Assembly: GCF_022701255.1 (NCBI RefSeq) | Contig: NZ_CP031705.1 | Location: 4,030,001-4,094,000, forward strand | DNA length: 64,000 nt | DNA from: Microcoleus vaginatus HSN003 | GTDB taxonomy: Bacteria; Cyanobacteriota; Cyanobacteriia; Cyanobacteriales; Microcoleaceae | Direction: 5' to 3' | Shown: in pieces, positions 10,436 to 19,838 of the stretch | Layout of the letters: the number at the start of each line of letters is the position of its first letter | Numbering within the stretch: the first letter of the stretch is position 1 | The notes under the pieces: model-generated | What the model was told of the DNA's origin: nothing | Seen by the model: only the letters and a program-made list of their open reading frames with translations | Database searches by the model: none | Program-made: the position numbers and the translations under genes

Positions 10436-10750
10436 TCAGTCTTTAATCGGCTTGCCATCTCGATTGACAATACGGCTTTCACCATCCTTAGCCGTGACAT
10501 TTTCATAAACCCCTTCATCCCGCTTCACGTACTTGCTGAAACCCGAATTTTTATAATCGGTGTCGGATGTCGGCTTCATCAACCTCGGAGCGCTCAGCAG
10601 TCGGCGTACCGGAGCATCTGCCGGAGTGTCCCCGGGTTCGCACTTAGCTAACTCGCACAGTTGGCCCCAAGTCGAAACTTCCAGGTTCATGCTGTGCGAA
10701 ACTTCTAACTGCTGGTTGTTTTTGGGACAAAAATAATCGTATACAGGCAT
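10436..10750 (-). CDS. FmdB-like zinc-ribbon protein
   Basis: A small protein of 104 residues from the ATG at 10750 (MPVYDYFCPKNNQQLEV); the frame is open a little further upstream. The start resembles the FmdB/regulatory zinc-ribbon family (MPxYDYxC), with cysteines at CPKN, LCELAKCEPGD and a conserved-looking VRRLLSAPRLMKP segment. The usual CxxC pairs are not complete, so metal binding is uncertain. No function is assigned. Confidence 0.6.
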   Translation of the reverse strand: MPVYDYFCPKNNQQLEVSHSMNLEVSTWGQLCELAKCEPGDTPADAPVRRLLSAPRLMKPTSDTDYKNSGFSKYVKRDEGVYENVTAKDGESRIVNRDGKPIKD

Positions 10751-10792
10751 ACTAAGAATCTCGTTTGCAACTACTAAAATTACTAATTGCAC

Positions 10793-11119
10793 GGTAATTG
10801 AGAATATTATAGCTCAACATTACTAATAATTCAAGCCCAACAATCAAACTTTACTATTTTTAACGGTTGTTAAAACCTTAAATCAGCTATATTATTAACC
10901 CTGTGTGCTTGCTCCCGGATGCGATCGAGACAAAGCCCAAAACTACGCTACCCTGAAATCCTCTGAATCGATCCAACGATCGCACGATCGACGGCTAGCA
11001 AATGCCCGCAATACTTCCCTCAATGCCGTCACAGGATTGATCGTCATTTTCAGACTGTACGCAAATCACAGATTCTAAGTTTCAATTTTATTTATTTACT
11101 CACCAGCGAGGATTTACCG
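10793..11119. other. intergenic region with no gene seen
   Basis: AT-rich DNA followed by a stretch with several CGATCG/GATCGC motifs near 10920-11000. No open frame with a start and no tRNA-like fold was found. It presumably holds the promoter of the rightward gene at 11120, but I see no clear boxes. Confidence 0.5.
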
Positions 11120-11701
11120 ATGAGCGATTTCAAAGTTACGCCAGAAGTAGAGCTGAACACAGCTCAAATGTTGGAGCGATACCAACTGCAAGAGGAGACA
11201 ACTCTGCGGCGTTGGGCAAAACTGCACGGCATCAACAGCACTCGCGGTTTCTTCTATCCCAGTGAAGTAGATTTGATGGATCACGCTCACCACCATCTTT
11301 ACAATTTGGGAATGAGCATTGCTGACTACCAAAGTCTTTTAGATCGACGCCGCAGCCATTCCCAGACACCAGGCGACCACAATAAAACAGTAGCAAGTCA
11401 AGTTGCTGACGAAGCATACGATGCCATAGAAACGCTGACCGATCAGTATGCTGAAGCTATTGATTTAATGGGAGAACGTATAGCCGACCATTTCATAGAT
11501 GAACTCGATTTATCTGTGATGCGGCACCTTTCTAAAAAAGTGCAAGACCGCCGCACTCTCAATGGTCAAGCTAAAAAGCCTAACCGTTTTCTCCAAGTGA
11601 TTAAAGCCGTGTTGCAACCGAGCAGCGAAAATACGCTTCTGGTTCCCAAAAAAGAGAATGACTCTAGTTTAGAATTAGAACAGCATCATCGGCTTGGCTA
11701 G
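11120..11701 (+). CDS. hypothetical protein with an N-terminal helix-turn-helix-like segment
   Basis: A 193-residue soluble protein that I do not recognise. The N-terminus (ERYQLQEETTLRRWAKLHGI) resembles a MerR-like or phage-type DNA-binding helix pair. The middle is helical and rich in Asp and His (DLMDHAHHHLYNLGMSIADY). The C-terminus is polar. It begins at an ATG with GAGGA nine bases upstream and stands alone between other genes. A cyanobacterial regulator is possible but unproven. Confidence 0.6.
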   Translation: MSDFKVTPEVELNTAQMLERYQLQEETTLRRWAKLHGINSTRGFFYPSEVDLMDHAHHHLYNLGMSIADYQSLLDRRRSHSQTPGDHNKTVASQVADEAYDAIETLTDQYAEAIDLMGERIADHFIDELDLSVMRHLSKKVQDRRTLNGQAKKPNRFLQVIKAVLQPSSENTLLVPKKENDSSLELEQHHRLG

Positions 11702-11769
11702 TCGCCGATTTTTGTGAAAGACTAAGAGACTTTTTGTCAAATTTACTGCTCAAATTTACTGAAAAGCCC

Positions 11770-11803
11770 CCGCGCTCCCTCCCCTGGTCAAGGGGAGGGA
11801 GCA
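11770..11803. repeat. palindromic repeat GCTCCCTCCCCT...AGGGGAGGGAGC
   Basis: GCTCCCTCCCCT and AGGGGAGGGAGC form a 12-bp perfect stem around a short loop. A related unit (CCCTCCCCTTGGCAAGGGGA) lies at about 43847-43870, so this is a dispersed element. The rest of the gap between 11702 and 12002 shows no gene. Confidence 0.65.
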
Positions 11804-12002
11804 AGAGTCAATTTTATTATATTATGAAGGACAATTGAAGAGAATAAATTGAGGTTTCCCAGAAGTCTAAATTACTTTTCAACTGATGTTGGGTTTCCCG
11901 ACTCAGCCCAACCTAATATAACTGGGGACTGATTGCGCGATCGCTAAAATTAGAGATAATATCTGCTGAATTGAACCTGTCAACCTCGCCCAAGGTAAAA
12001 AA

Positions 12003-12476
12003 ATGATTAAATCCTGGATGGTAATTGGAGGCGTCGCCTTGATAGTAGCACTAGCTGCTAACATAATCCCGCCCAGCGACATCCAATGGTTCAACCGCTT
12101 GCGGCGTCCGAGATGGCTAGTATTTGAAAGAGCAATTCCCCTAATTTGGACAGTAATTTTTATTTGTGCAGCTTGGTCAGCAGTGATTGTTTGGGAAAAA
12201 GAACCGGGAACTCAGGAGACTTGGCTGAGAATGGGTTTGTACCTGCTTTTAGAAATAGTAACTATGTCTTACACCTCGGTTATGTGCAAAGTTAGGAGCC
12301 TAAAAGTCGGCACAATAATCGGCGGAACGGGCGCTATTTTAAGCGTAATGCTAGCTTTAAGTGTGTTGCAAGTTTCCGAGCCTGGCGCCCTGTTATTGCT
12401 GCCTTACATACTTTGGAGTCCGATCGGCACTTACACCACTTGGGTCATGATGCACCTCAATCCGGCGGATGTTTAG
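12003..12476 (+). CDS. TspO/MBR family membrane protein
   Basis: A 157-residue protein with about five hydrophobic helices, matching the TspO/peripheral benzodiazepine receptor family (tetrapyrrole binding and stress signalling). The family hallmark is seen in WFNRLRRPRWLVFERAIPLI near residues 29-48, with IWTVIFICAAWSAVIVWEKE in the next helix. Tetrapyrrole handling would fit a phycobilisome-bearing host, but this is inference. The C-terminal helices are less conserved than in typical TspO. Confidence 0.8.
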   Translation: MIKSWMVIGGVALIVALAANIIPPSDIQWFNRLRRPRWLVFERAIPLIWTVIFICAAWSAVIVWEKEPGTQETWLRMGLYLLLEIVTMSYTSVMCKVRSLKVGTIIGGTGAILSVMLALSVLQVSEPGALLLLPYILWSPIGTYTTWVMMHLNPADV

Positions 12477-12613
12477 GCTCTGGAATTAGTCCTTTTAATG
12501 GGATTGCAAGCATCCGGAAAAAGCACCTTTTTTCGGTAGTATCTACCTGCAACGCAGGTTTTAGTCAGCAAAGACTTGATGCGAAATAATAGTACAGTTG
12601 CACAACTGGAAGC

Positions 12614-13022
12614 TTATGATATCGGTAACCCAAGCTGCATGAACCAAGTGTGCTTGTCTATGTAACCGCGTTGAAAATGGATTTTGCCATCAACAACATG
12701 AAAGAAGCCACAGCCTTGCAGCGTAAAACTTTTGCCAGTTGGTAGGTTGCCACCAAACTCACCTAGAAATGTGCCGCCACCAGTCCACTCGACGATCGCC
12801 CACTCGCCATCCTTAAACAAATTCTCAACGTGCGTGTAATTGTCTCGAAAAGCTTCCAAGAGTAACAAAACTCTCAACCAATGCCTCACGCCCGTTTAGA
12901 GGATCGCCCAAGGCAACTTGATGGTTCTCTGCATCCTCGTGATAAAGCTCGATAAGGGTGTGAGGGTCACGAGCGTTATCAGCAGAAACCCAGTCTTGGA
13001 TCACTTGCTTGGGCGTTTTCAT
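12614..13022 (-). pseudogene. SnoaL-like (NTF2-fold) protein with a frameshift
   Basis: The gene starts at 13022 (MKTPKQVIQDWVSADNARD, then IELYHEDAENHQVALGDPLN and GREALVES). It then runs out of frame at about 12855-12875, and the match continues in another frame (LLEAFRDNYTHVENLF, EWTGGGTFLGEFGGNLPTGK, FFHVVDGKIHFQRGYIDKHT) to 12614. Joined, the two parts give a typical SnoaL-like polyketide-cyclase fold protein of about 135 residues. A single indel explains the break. Confidence 0.82.
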
Positions 13023-13081
13023 TTTTGGTTCCCTAATACGGATAAGTAAAGATATTAGTTAGCCACTTCTCACCCTCAAAT

Positions 13082-15145
13082 TTACCGACTCGGAGGGCTG
13101 CTCGGAGGCTCGGTTTCCGGGGGTTCGGGAGGGGGAGATTCAACATCCGGAGGATTCAGCGACTCCTCCCAAACTTGGATTTGCGATCGAGCTTGCTCAA
13201 AAGCCCGAGTACCCGAGGGAATTTTCTTCAAAGTCGCGATCGCCCCAGCCAGATCCGACGACGACTCTTCCACACCAAGCGCCAAAATTCGCTGGCTCCA
13301 CTCATCAATCGCCTCAGTCGCCTGCCACCGAAGCGAACTCGACTCCGGAACCTGAAGGGCCAGCCCAATTGCCGTTTGTAGCGCCTCTGCAGTCCCTGCT
13401 CGGGCGGCCTGACGGGCGTTCTGCAAATCTTGCTCGCCCTGAAATTGAGCCTCCCAAGTCCGAATGTTCGATCGAGCTTCCTCATAAAGCACCCGTCCCG
13501 ATCGAATCCGGCGGGCCATCTCTATTGCCCCCGCCAAATTGCCACTCGCCGCTAGCTGCTGAGCTCTATCCAAAAATGGCTGGTCAACAAGCCGCTGTCT
13601 CCTCTCGATCCAAGCTTGAATTTTGGTTTGAGCTTCCACGTAAAGCGTTCTACCTCTACCGATCCGAGAAGCTTGAGCAACGGCCGCTTCCAGAGCATTC
13701 GGATCGCCCGTACTCGCCAAATCGTTCGCTCTTTGCAAATACGGACTGTCTTCCAGCAGCTCGATTTGACGAGTCAAGCTGCTAATTTGACTGCGAGCTT
13801 CCGAAGCGCGGGGATTTGATTGGGGGACTGTTTGCAATTGCGCGATCGCAGCCCTCAAATCATTTACCCCACCTGGCGCCGCCAGTCTGCTTGCCAAATC
13901 CAAAACTTTCACATCAGCCATTTCTTGTTGCCAGCGGCCGACTAAATCTTGAGCTTGTTTGTATAAAGGGCGGCCAGAATTCAAATTTTGAGCGATCTCG
14001 ATCGCCTTCGAGAAACCCTCAACAGAGCCGGTCGAAGCCTGAGCAGTAGCATTCGCCAACTGGTTAAAATCCTCAACTTGTCGCTTTAAATTTGCAGCGT
14101 CGGGAATCTTGTTAGCGATCGCGATCGCCTGCTGCCAATCCCCTGTCTGCAAGCGTTTTTGGGCGATTTCCAGAATTTTCTTACTAAATTCCGCGATCGC
14201 CTTATTGGCAGCTTGATACAAATAACTGTTTTGACCAATTCCCTGAGCCAGCTTAATCCCCGTCACAAGATTTTCGAGACCTCCCTCTGCTGCTGTATTC
14301 CGGGCTTTTACCAACTTATTGCCCTCAGCCCGAGTCGCCTGAATTAGCTTAGTCAATTCCTCGTACTTAGTCGATTCCCAGAAAGTATTTCCCAAATCCA
14401 AAAGCAAAGTAGCTTGGCGGAAAGCCAGCGTCCACTCTTCCTGACGCAAGTGGTCTTCGGCCGTGCGGTAAATTTTCTCTGCATCGCTCCATATCGACTG
14501 CCACTTTTCAATCTGCTTTTCCACTGTCACGTAAGCGGGAACGTTTTGAGGAACCTTGCGAGCGATCGCAATGGCCTGCTCCAGCTTTCCTTCTTGGAAA
14601 CTAGCATTTCCCAGCCTGAGCATATCCTCCGACCACCGAGCAATTTGAGTGTTAATTCTTGGCCGCAGCGGATGGTCTTGTGGCAAAGCATTCACTAATT
14701 CGATCGCCCTGAGCAAATCATCCGCCGTCCGCTTGCTTGCTGCTTCTTGAGCACAAAAAAAGCGATCGTTAGCAGAAGCCGTCGGCCAAAAAATCTTTGA
14801 GCAATTTGACTGCGAGGTCAGGTTGAGTAAAGACGCAATTGCCACAAACCCCATACCCACCGATAGTATCAAACTCAGCGCCAGCCAAAACTGCCACTTA
14901 TTCGACCACTTGCGCCAAAACGGATTGTGTTCCTCCGGCGACTGCGAGTTTTCCCCAGACAAATTCGGCGGTAGTTCCAGATGCCCTCCCGGCAGTTTTC
15001 CCGAAGTAACCAACTCTCGGAGCTCTTTAAGTCGTTCAGCTCGGTTTTTCCTTGCTGGTAAACGCACCAGCGACGAAGTATCCTTTTTTGACTCCAAAGA
15101 TTCTGATGCAGACCAACGGCCTGGTATTTTGCGATCTTGACTCAT
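13082..15145 (-). CDS. membrane-anchored helical repeat protein of unknown function
   Basis: A 687-residue protein. A charged, Ser-rich cytoplasmic N-terminus of about 85 residues precedes one transmembrane helix (WLALSLILSVGMGFVAIASL). The remainder is a long array of degenerate units of roughly 55-60 residues with the pattern AxxLAxxGxLxxAIxxAxxI and RxLYxEAQxxIxxW, for example LAASGNLAGAIEMARRIRSG and GRVLYEEARSNIRTWEAQ. The end is proline-rich. Similar proteins are annotated only as conserved cyanobacterial hypotheticals or loosely as segregation ATPase-like, but no Walker motif is present. A TPR-like solenoid scaffold is the best description. Confidence 0.7.
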   Translation of the reverse strand: MSQDRKIPGRWSASESLESKKDTSSLVRLPARKNRAERLKELRELVTSGKLPGGHLELPPNLSGENSQSPEEHNPFWRKWSNKWQFWLALSLILSVGMGFVAIASLLNLTSQSNCSKIFWPTASANDRFFCAQEAASKRTADDLLRAIELVNALPQDHPLRPRINTQIARWSEDMLRLGNASFQEGKLEQAIAIARKVPQNVPAYVTVEKQIEKWQSIWSDAEKIYRTAEDHLRQEEWTLAFRQATLLLDLGNTFWESTKYEELTKLIQATRAEGNKLVKARNTAAEGGLENLVTGIKLAQGIGQNSYLYQAANKAIAEFSKKILEIAQKRLQTGDWQQAIAIANKIPDAANLKRQVEDFNQLANATAQASTGSVEGFSKAIEIAQNLNSGRPLYKQAQDLVGRWQQEMADVKVLDLASRLAAPGGVNDLRAAIAQLQTVPQSNPRASEARSQISSLTRQIELLEDSPYLQRANDLASTGDPNALEAAVAQASRIGRGRTLYVEAQTKIQAWIERRQRLVDQPFLDRAQQLAASGNLAGAIEMARRIRSGRVLYEEARSNIRTWEAQFQGEQDLQNARQAARAGTAEALQTAIGLALQVPESSSLRWQATEAIDEWSQRILALGVEESSSDLAGAIATLKKIPSGTRAFEQARSQIQVWEESLNPPDVESPPPEPPETEPPSSPPSR

Positions 15146-15391
15146 ATCCTCACCACAAACAGCAACCAGCCAGCGTTAGTTATTTAAAAACTGCGAGCGC
15201 TGCTATCAACTGCTCTATAAAATGTATTCATCACTTTTACATACTCCCGTCGGCTCTAGACTACAAGAGCCGATCGCCAAACCGCCAAAATCAAAATTTT
15301 GTGATTAGGTAATTGATAATGCGTAATTGGCAATTGGTCAAGGCCGTCATTCCTAACTCGCACTCAATAGAGCCAATTACACATTATCCTC

Positions 15392-16291
15392 TCAAGAACC
15401 GGAGTTTGAGCGCAAATCGCCGATAAGTTCTGCAAGTTGGTCGCTATTAGCTTGGTAAACCTCGTTGCAGAAATGGCACGTAGCCTCAGCCCCCCCATCT
15501 TTTTCAATCATGTCTTGGAGTTCGGCTTCGCCCAACATTTTCAAAGCTCCCAAAACTCGATCGAACGAACAGCCACAGTCAAAGCGCACCATCTGAGTTT
15601 CCGGGAAAATTTCCAGGCCCATATCTCCCAGTAACTCTTCGAGAATCTGGTGCAGCGTTTTGCCCGATCGCAGCAGCGGCGTAAAGCCCGCCAGTGCAGC
15701 AACTCTAGATTCTAAAGTTTGCACCAGTTTTTCGTCCGTTGCCGCCTTCGGCAGAACCTGCAACAGCACACCCCCAGACGCTTGTACCCCGTCCGCCCCC
15801 ACAAACACCCCCAAAACCAGAGCCGAAGGCGTCTGCTCCGAGGTTGCTAAATAGTGACTCAGATCGTCCCCTATTTCGCCGGAAACCAATTCTACCGTAC
15901 TTGAATAAGGGAAGCCGTATCCAACGTCCCGCACCACGTACAAATAACCGTCACCTATTGCCCCGCCGACATCGAGTTTGCCTTTAGCATTGGGCGGCAA
16001 TTCCACTCCGGGATTGTCCACATAACCTCGAACTGTTCCATCAAGTCCCGCATCCACCAGAAGCCCGCCCAGCGGCCCATCTCCTTTGATGCGAATATTG
16101 ACTCTCGATTCGGGGCGTTTCATGCTGGAGGCGAGTAACAGCCCCGCCGACATTGTGCGGCCGAGGGCGGCTGTAGCCACGTAGGAGAGCTTGTGCCGCT
16201 GTCTTGCTTCTTCGGTGAGGCGGGTGGAAATGACACCTACAGCGCGAATTCCGCCCTCTGCGGCTGTAGCGCGAATTAATTGATCGGCCAT
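15392..16291 (-). CDS. hslO: Hsp33 family redox-regulated chaperone
   Basis: HslO is a holdase that is activated when its C-terminal zinc centre is oxidised. The 299 residues start MADQLIRATAAEGGIRAVGV. The N-terminal domain has GRTMSAGLLLASSMK and the zinc site is CGC...CHFC with about 30 residues between the pairs, as in Hsp33. Full length and all four cysteines are present. It stands alone, facing leftward. Confidence 0.95.
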   Translation of the reverse strand: MADQLIRATAAEGGIRAVGVISTRLTEEARQRHKLSYVATAALGRTMSAGLLLASSMKRPESRVNIRIKGDGPLGGLLVDAGLDGTVRGYVDNPGVELPPNAKGKLDVGGAIGDGYLYVVRDVGYGFPYSSTVELVSGEIGDDLSHYLATSEQTPSALVLGVFVGADGVQASGGVLLQVLPKAATDEKLVQTLESRVAALAGFTPLLRSGKTLHQILEELLGDMGLEIFPETQMVRFDCGCSFDRVLGALKMLGEAELQDMIEKDGGAEATCHFCNEVYQANSDQLAELIGDLRSNSGS

Positions 16292-16560
16292 GAAAAACCT
16301 TACTTTGTCTTTTGATACCTTCTTTAACTATTTTAGAAGTTCTTGAAGGTTGTGGCAGCAGATAGCAGGAGTTGACGCGGCGGGCTGGGGAGTGCGATCG
16401 AACTTCAGATCTCGCCTCTGTTTTCTATTTAACCTTAATTAACCGACTATTTATTAACACATACTCTGAGGGATTCTTCAACATAAATATTTATTGGAAA
16501 AGCCCCAAATAACGAGTGCCTTTATTTTCCCAAAGCTAGCGTACCCTCAGTCATTTTATA

Positions 16561-16618
16561 ACAACTAACAACTAATGACTAATGACTAATGACTACTGAC
16601 TAATGACTAATGACTAAA
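16561..16618. repeat. heptamer tandem repeat (ACTAATG)n
   Basis: About seven units of period 7 (ACTAATG, one ACTACTG) lie 100 bp upstream of the Crp-type gene. They belong to the class of short tandem heptamers found throughout this window. The rest of the 16292-16722 gap holds no gene that I can see. Confidence 0.8.
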
Positions 16619-16722
16619 GCTTATCTTGCCGCTAACCAGACGATTACCAAACCTTTACCTTTGTCGGCTATAGTGAGAGGCGTAGGTCTCAGACCAATGT
16701 TTTTTAGCTGGAAATAAGGGAT

Positions 16723-17376
16723 ATGCCACCAACATCCAAAGCACTTTTAGCGGAAATCCAGCATAACACAGGAGCGACTAGAAACTTGCATTTTTATGCC
16801 AAGGGCGAAACCATTCCTATGATGTCGCAAGGTCTTTGGCGAGTCTGTCAAGGTCTAGCACAATTGAGTACGCTTTATCCAAGCGGGGAAGAAGGACTTT
16901 TGGGTTGGGTTGGGCCTTCGATGTGCTTCGGTTTGTGGTTGACAAGCTTGCAGACTTACCGAGCTACGGCGACATCAGATGTTTATTTGATGTGGTATTC
17001 TATGGTGGAAATCGAAGCTTCTCCTCAATTGGCTCACGAGTTGCTGCCTCAAATGGTACGGCGGCTGCGGCAAATGGAAGCAATTTTAGCGATCGCCGGA
17101 CAGCGGCGAGTAGATGACCGTTTGTATCAGCTACTGCTATTATTGCAACAGGAATTCGGTCAGCCTGTGGTTGAGGGAACTCGTTTGAATATCCGCTTGA
17201 CACATCAAGATATTGCTAATGCGATTTGCACGACGCGGGTAACAGTAACTCGAATGCTGGGAAAATTGCAGCAGCAAGGGTTAATCAGTCGAGATGGCGA
17301 TCGGCATTTAATTCTTAACAAAGGTGTTTTTGCGTCAACGTCGGATTTGTTTAGCTGCAACCCTCAAGCAATTTAG
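16723..17376 (+). CDS. Crp/Fnr family transcriptional regulator
   Basis: A 217-residue regulator with an N-terminal cNMP-type effector domain (residues about 15-120) and a C-terminal winged HTH. The recognition region is LTHQDIANAICTTRVTVTRM, followed by LGKLQQQGLISRDGDRHLIL, which is typical of Crp/Fnr proteins in cyanobacteria such as NtcA-like factors. The effector is not evident: the classical cAMP phosphate-binding cassette is not seen. ATG at 16723. Confidence 0.88.
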   Translation: MPPTSKALLAEIQHNTGATRNLHFYAKGETIPMMSQGLWRVCQGLAQLSTLYPSGEEGLLGWVGPSMCFGLWLTSLQTYRATATSDVYLMWYSMVEIEASPQLAHELLPQMVRRLRQMEAILAIAGQRRVDDRLYQLLLLLQQEFGQPVVEGTRLNIRLTHQDIANAICTTRVTVTRMLGKLQQQGLISRDGDRHLILNKGVFASTSDLFSCNPQAI

Positions 17377-17555
17377 AACCGACAGCCACTTGCATTTACA
17401 CTTTTTTTGCATCTAAATAAAGTCTTCCAGTATTTGCTATCAAATCTCAGTGCATGAGAATTTTTTGTCTGGCTCTTGCTCCCGCTATCTACAGCCATAC
17501 CTTTGCAGTTGGAAAAGATATAATTAAGCGGTGCATCTATTTAGGACAAAACTCC

Positions 17556-17672
17556 ATGGCTAACTCAACCCAAGAAACACCGCAACCCGACAAAAAAGAA
17601 TTAACTGACATCACAGCTAAACCTCAAGAACAGCAAGAAGAACCGCCAAATAAGGGTGACGGGCGGAAATAG
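17556..17672 (+). CDS. small polar hypothetical protein (38 aa)
   Basis: From the ATG at 17556 the frame encodes a Gln/Glu/Pro-rich peptide (MANSTQETPQPDKKELTDI...). The frame is open upstream to 17454 but that part looks non-coding. No domain is visible. It could be a real small acidic protein or chance. Confidence 0.3.
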   Translation: MANSTQETPQPDKKELTDITAKPQEQQEEPPNKGDGRK

Positions 17673-17702
17673 TCGATCGTTAGTTTTTATTTGCTATTAC
17701 TC

Positions 17703-17820
17703 GTTCCCCGGCTCTGCCTTACCAGGCAGAGCCGGAGGCTCCCCCTCCAATTTGCCCCAGCAAGAATCGAGGCAGAGCCTCTGGGGATTGGTTCCCAGGC
17801 AGAGCCTGGGAACCAGTTAA
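17703..17820. repeat. dispersed palindromic repeat (GGCTCTGCC family)
   Basis: The stretch contains CCCGGCTCTGCCTTACCAGG, CAGAGCCGGAGGCTCC, GAGGCAGAGCCTCTGGGG and GGTTCCCAGGCAGAGCCTGG. They are nested inverted repeats related to the copies at about 2259-2360 and 31672-31985. They lie downstream of, and facing, the ftsW-like gene. Confidence 0.75.
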
Positions 17821-17844
17821 TCGGGTTTGTGTACTATTGACAAA

Positions 17845-19065
17845 TTATTCAGTTTGTGTAGTTGCGTTGTTCGATCGCAAATTCGGCTTTTCCGGCTTCC
17901 CTCTGCGTCCATCCAAAGAAACCACATCAGCCTCAGAACTCTCTCTAGCCACCCGAATCAGCAACCCCGACAACAACAAACTTGCCAACATCGAAGAACC
18001 CCCGTAACTAAAAAACGGCAGTGGCAAACCCGTAGTTGGCAAAACCCCCGTCGCCACCCCAATATTCAGCAGCGACTGTCCCACCATCACCACCATCACC
18101 CCAATCGCCACCAACTGACTCTCAATATTCCGGGCCCGCGTCGCCACCCTCAAAGCCACAGTAGAGTAAGCCGCCAACATCAGCAACAGTGAGAAACCTC
18201 CCACCAAACCAAACTCCTCAGCAAACACAGCAAAAATAAAATCGCTGTACTGAATCGGCAAATAAAATAACTTTTGCTGCGACATCCCCAAACCCACACC
18301 CCAAATGCCCCCAGAACCCACCGCCAGAAGACTTTGAATCAACTGATAGCCGTCTTGCATCGGATCAGCCCAAGGATTGAGGAAAGACATAATCCGGCGG
18401 CGCTGGTATTCCCTAAAACTAATACTTAAAACCGCCAAAAGCATTCCCCCCATAGCCGTTGCGCCCAACTGCAAGTAAGGCAAGCCAGCCGCTAAAGCCA
18501 CCAACCACAAAGTCATCCCGCACAAAGCGGTGGTACTCAAATTTGGCTGCAACAAAATTCCCAACAGCATTGCACCGAAAATTAACAGCCAAGTTAAGCG
18601 AACTTTATTCGTCAATCGGGCCCAGTTGCCGAAAATGCGGGCGCTTTGGAGAACAAAAAACGGCTTGATCAACTCAGAAGGTTGAATAATCGGAACCGGG
18701 CCCAGAGATATCCAGCGAGTCGCCCCGTTGATTGTGGTTCCCACTCCGGGAACTAAGGTCAACCAGAGCAATCCCAGCAGCAATAGAACCCCTAACTGAG
18801 CTGTTTTCATGATGTAGCGCAGTGGGGAGTACACTATCAAGTTAAAGCCGGCCAGCCCGATCGCCACTGCGATTAGCTGTCGTTTAAAATAATAAAGGCC
18901 ATCTCCAAATTCATAATTTGCAATGGGATAGGAAGCCGAAAACAATGCTGTCAGCCCTACAAACAGCCACAGAAAAGTCAGCCACCTCAGCCAGCGGGCC
19001 TCAGCGGCCCATTGAGACGCGCTGGGGTCAAAAAATGGAATCAAGCGTCGAATGTCATTAGCCAT
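17845..19065 (-). CDS. ftsW: SEDS family cell-wall glycosyltransferase FtsW/RodA
   Basis: A 406-residue polytopic membrane protein of the SEDS family that polymerises lipid II glycan strands, working with a class B PBP at the septum (FtsW) or side wall (RodA). About ten hydrophobic helices are visible. Family hallmarks are GATRWISLGPVPIIQPSELI near residue 120, NPWADPMQDGYQLIQSLLAV near 245 (the invariant Asp region) and PLPFFSYGGSSMLASLL near 355. The FtsW versus RodA assignment rests on overall resemblance and is less certain than the family. Confidence 0.87.
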   Translation of the reverse strand: MANDIRRLIPFFDPSASQWAAEARWLRWLTFLWLFVGLTALFSASYPIANYEFGDGLYYFKRQLIAVAIGLAGFNLIVYSPLRYIMKTAQLGVLLLLGLLWLTLVPGVGTTINGATRWISLGPVPIIQPSELIKPFFVLQSARIFGNWARLTNKVRLTWLLIFGAMLLGILLQPNLSTTALCGMTLWLVALAAGLPYLQLGATAMGGMLLAVLSISFREYQRRRIMSFLNPWADPMQDGYQLIQSLLAVGSGGIWGVGLGMSQQKLFYLPIQYSDFIFAVFAEEFGLVGGFSLLLMLAAYSTVALRVATRARNIESQLVAIGVMVVMVGQSLLNIGVATGVLPTTGLPLPFFSYGGSSMLASLLLSGLLIRVARESSEADVVSLDGRRGKPEKPNLRSNNATTQTE

Positions 19066-19101
19066 AGGATTTTAGAATGATCTCAATAAACTCTAACAAA
19101 G

Positions 19102-19524
19102 ATGGCTAAAGTACCAGATTGGTTAATTTACGCATTAATCTGCTCGCTGTTATATGGTTTGTGGGGATTTTTTGGCAATTTAGCGACTAAATATATTGAC
19201 TACAAAACTGCTTTTGTTTATGAAGCAATTGGCGCTATTTTAACTACTTTATTTATTATTTTCCAGACTAATAATTTTACTTTTGAGGGAGATGTTAGGG
19301 GGATTTTGTTTGCGATGTTAGTGGGCGTTTGTGGGACGGTGGCATCATTAGTATTTTTTATAGCCCTTGGCAAAGGTGAAGTTGCCAATGTAGTGAGTGT
19401 TACCTCTATCTACCCGCTGATTACTATATTATTATCGTCTTTATTCTTGAAAGAGGCTATTACATTACCACAAATGCTTGCTGTTTTGTTAGCCATAATC
19501 GCAGTTATACTTTCCGCTTATTGA
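19102..19524 (+). CDS. half-size EamA/DMT transporter
   Basis: A 140-residue protein with about five transmembrane helices corresponding to one EamA repeat (ALICSLLYGLWGFFGNLATK at the start, SVTSIYPLITILLSSLFLKE near 110). Full EamA transporters have two such repeats in one chain, so this form probably dimerises, like EmrE-sized proteins. Substrate unknown. It starts at an ATG 36 bp from the divergent ftsW-like gene. Confidence 0.8.
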   Translation: MAKVPDWLIYALICSLLYGLWGFFGNLATKYIDYKTAFVYEAIGAILTTLFIIFQTNNFTFEGDVRGILFAMLVGVCGTVASLVFFIALGKGEVANVVSVTSIYPLITILLSSLFLKEAITLPQMLAVLLAIIAVILSAY

Positions 19525-19582
19525 AATATTGGTCAATGATTAAATTAACAACGCTGGACATTCTTTCTTCTGCTATAACAAC

Positions 19583-19607
19583 AAAAAAGAGGTCATCGCG
19601 ACCTCTT
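19583..19607 (-). terminator. rho-independent terminator of the apc operon
   Basis: On the minus strand AAGAGGTCGCGATGACCTCT is followed by TTTTTTG, giving an 8-bp GC-containing stem with a T-run. It lies 28 bp past the apcC stop. In the other direction it also closes the EamA gene region. Confidence 0.8.
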
Positions 19608-19634
19608 ACCCCTCTACTAATCCAGCTTCGGCTC

Positions 19635-19838
19635 TTAAAGTAAACCTGTATTGGCTCCGGGCTTACCGGTAGCCAGTTGCACTTTAATAATTCTGCCGCC
19701 CATTTTCATAATTCTTTGCTGTTCCCGAAACCAGTTGTCGTAAGGAACGAGCTTAGTAAAATAGGTATTTTGCAATTCGCGCTGAGTGCGGATGCGAGTT
19801 TGACTGGGGACGCAAGCAGTCACCTTAAACATTCTCAT
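19635..19838 (-). CDS. apcC: allophycocyanin core linker Lc7.8 (ApcC)
   Basis: This small linker peptide caps the core cylinders of the phycobilisome. The 67 residues match ApcC closely: MRMFKVTACVPSQTRIRTQR at the N-terminus, FREQQRIMKMGG in the middle, ending TGLL. It is the third gene of apcABC, 265 bp after apcB. The gap holds a heptamer-like purine run (about 20045-20098) and no gene, so differential processing between apcB and apcC is possible. Confidence 0.97.
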   Translation of the reverse strand: MRMFKVTACVPSQTRIRTQRELQNTYFTKLVPYDNWFREQQRIMKMGGRIIKVQLATGKPGANTGLL

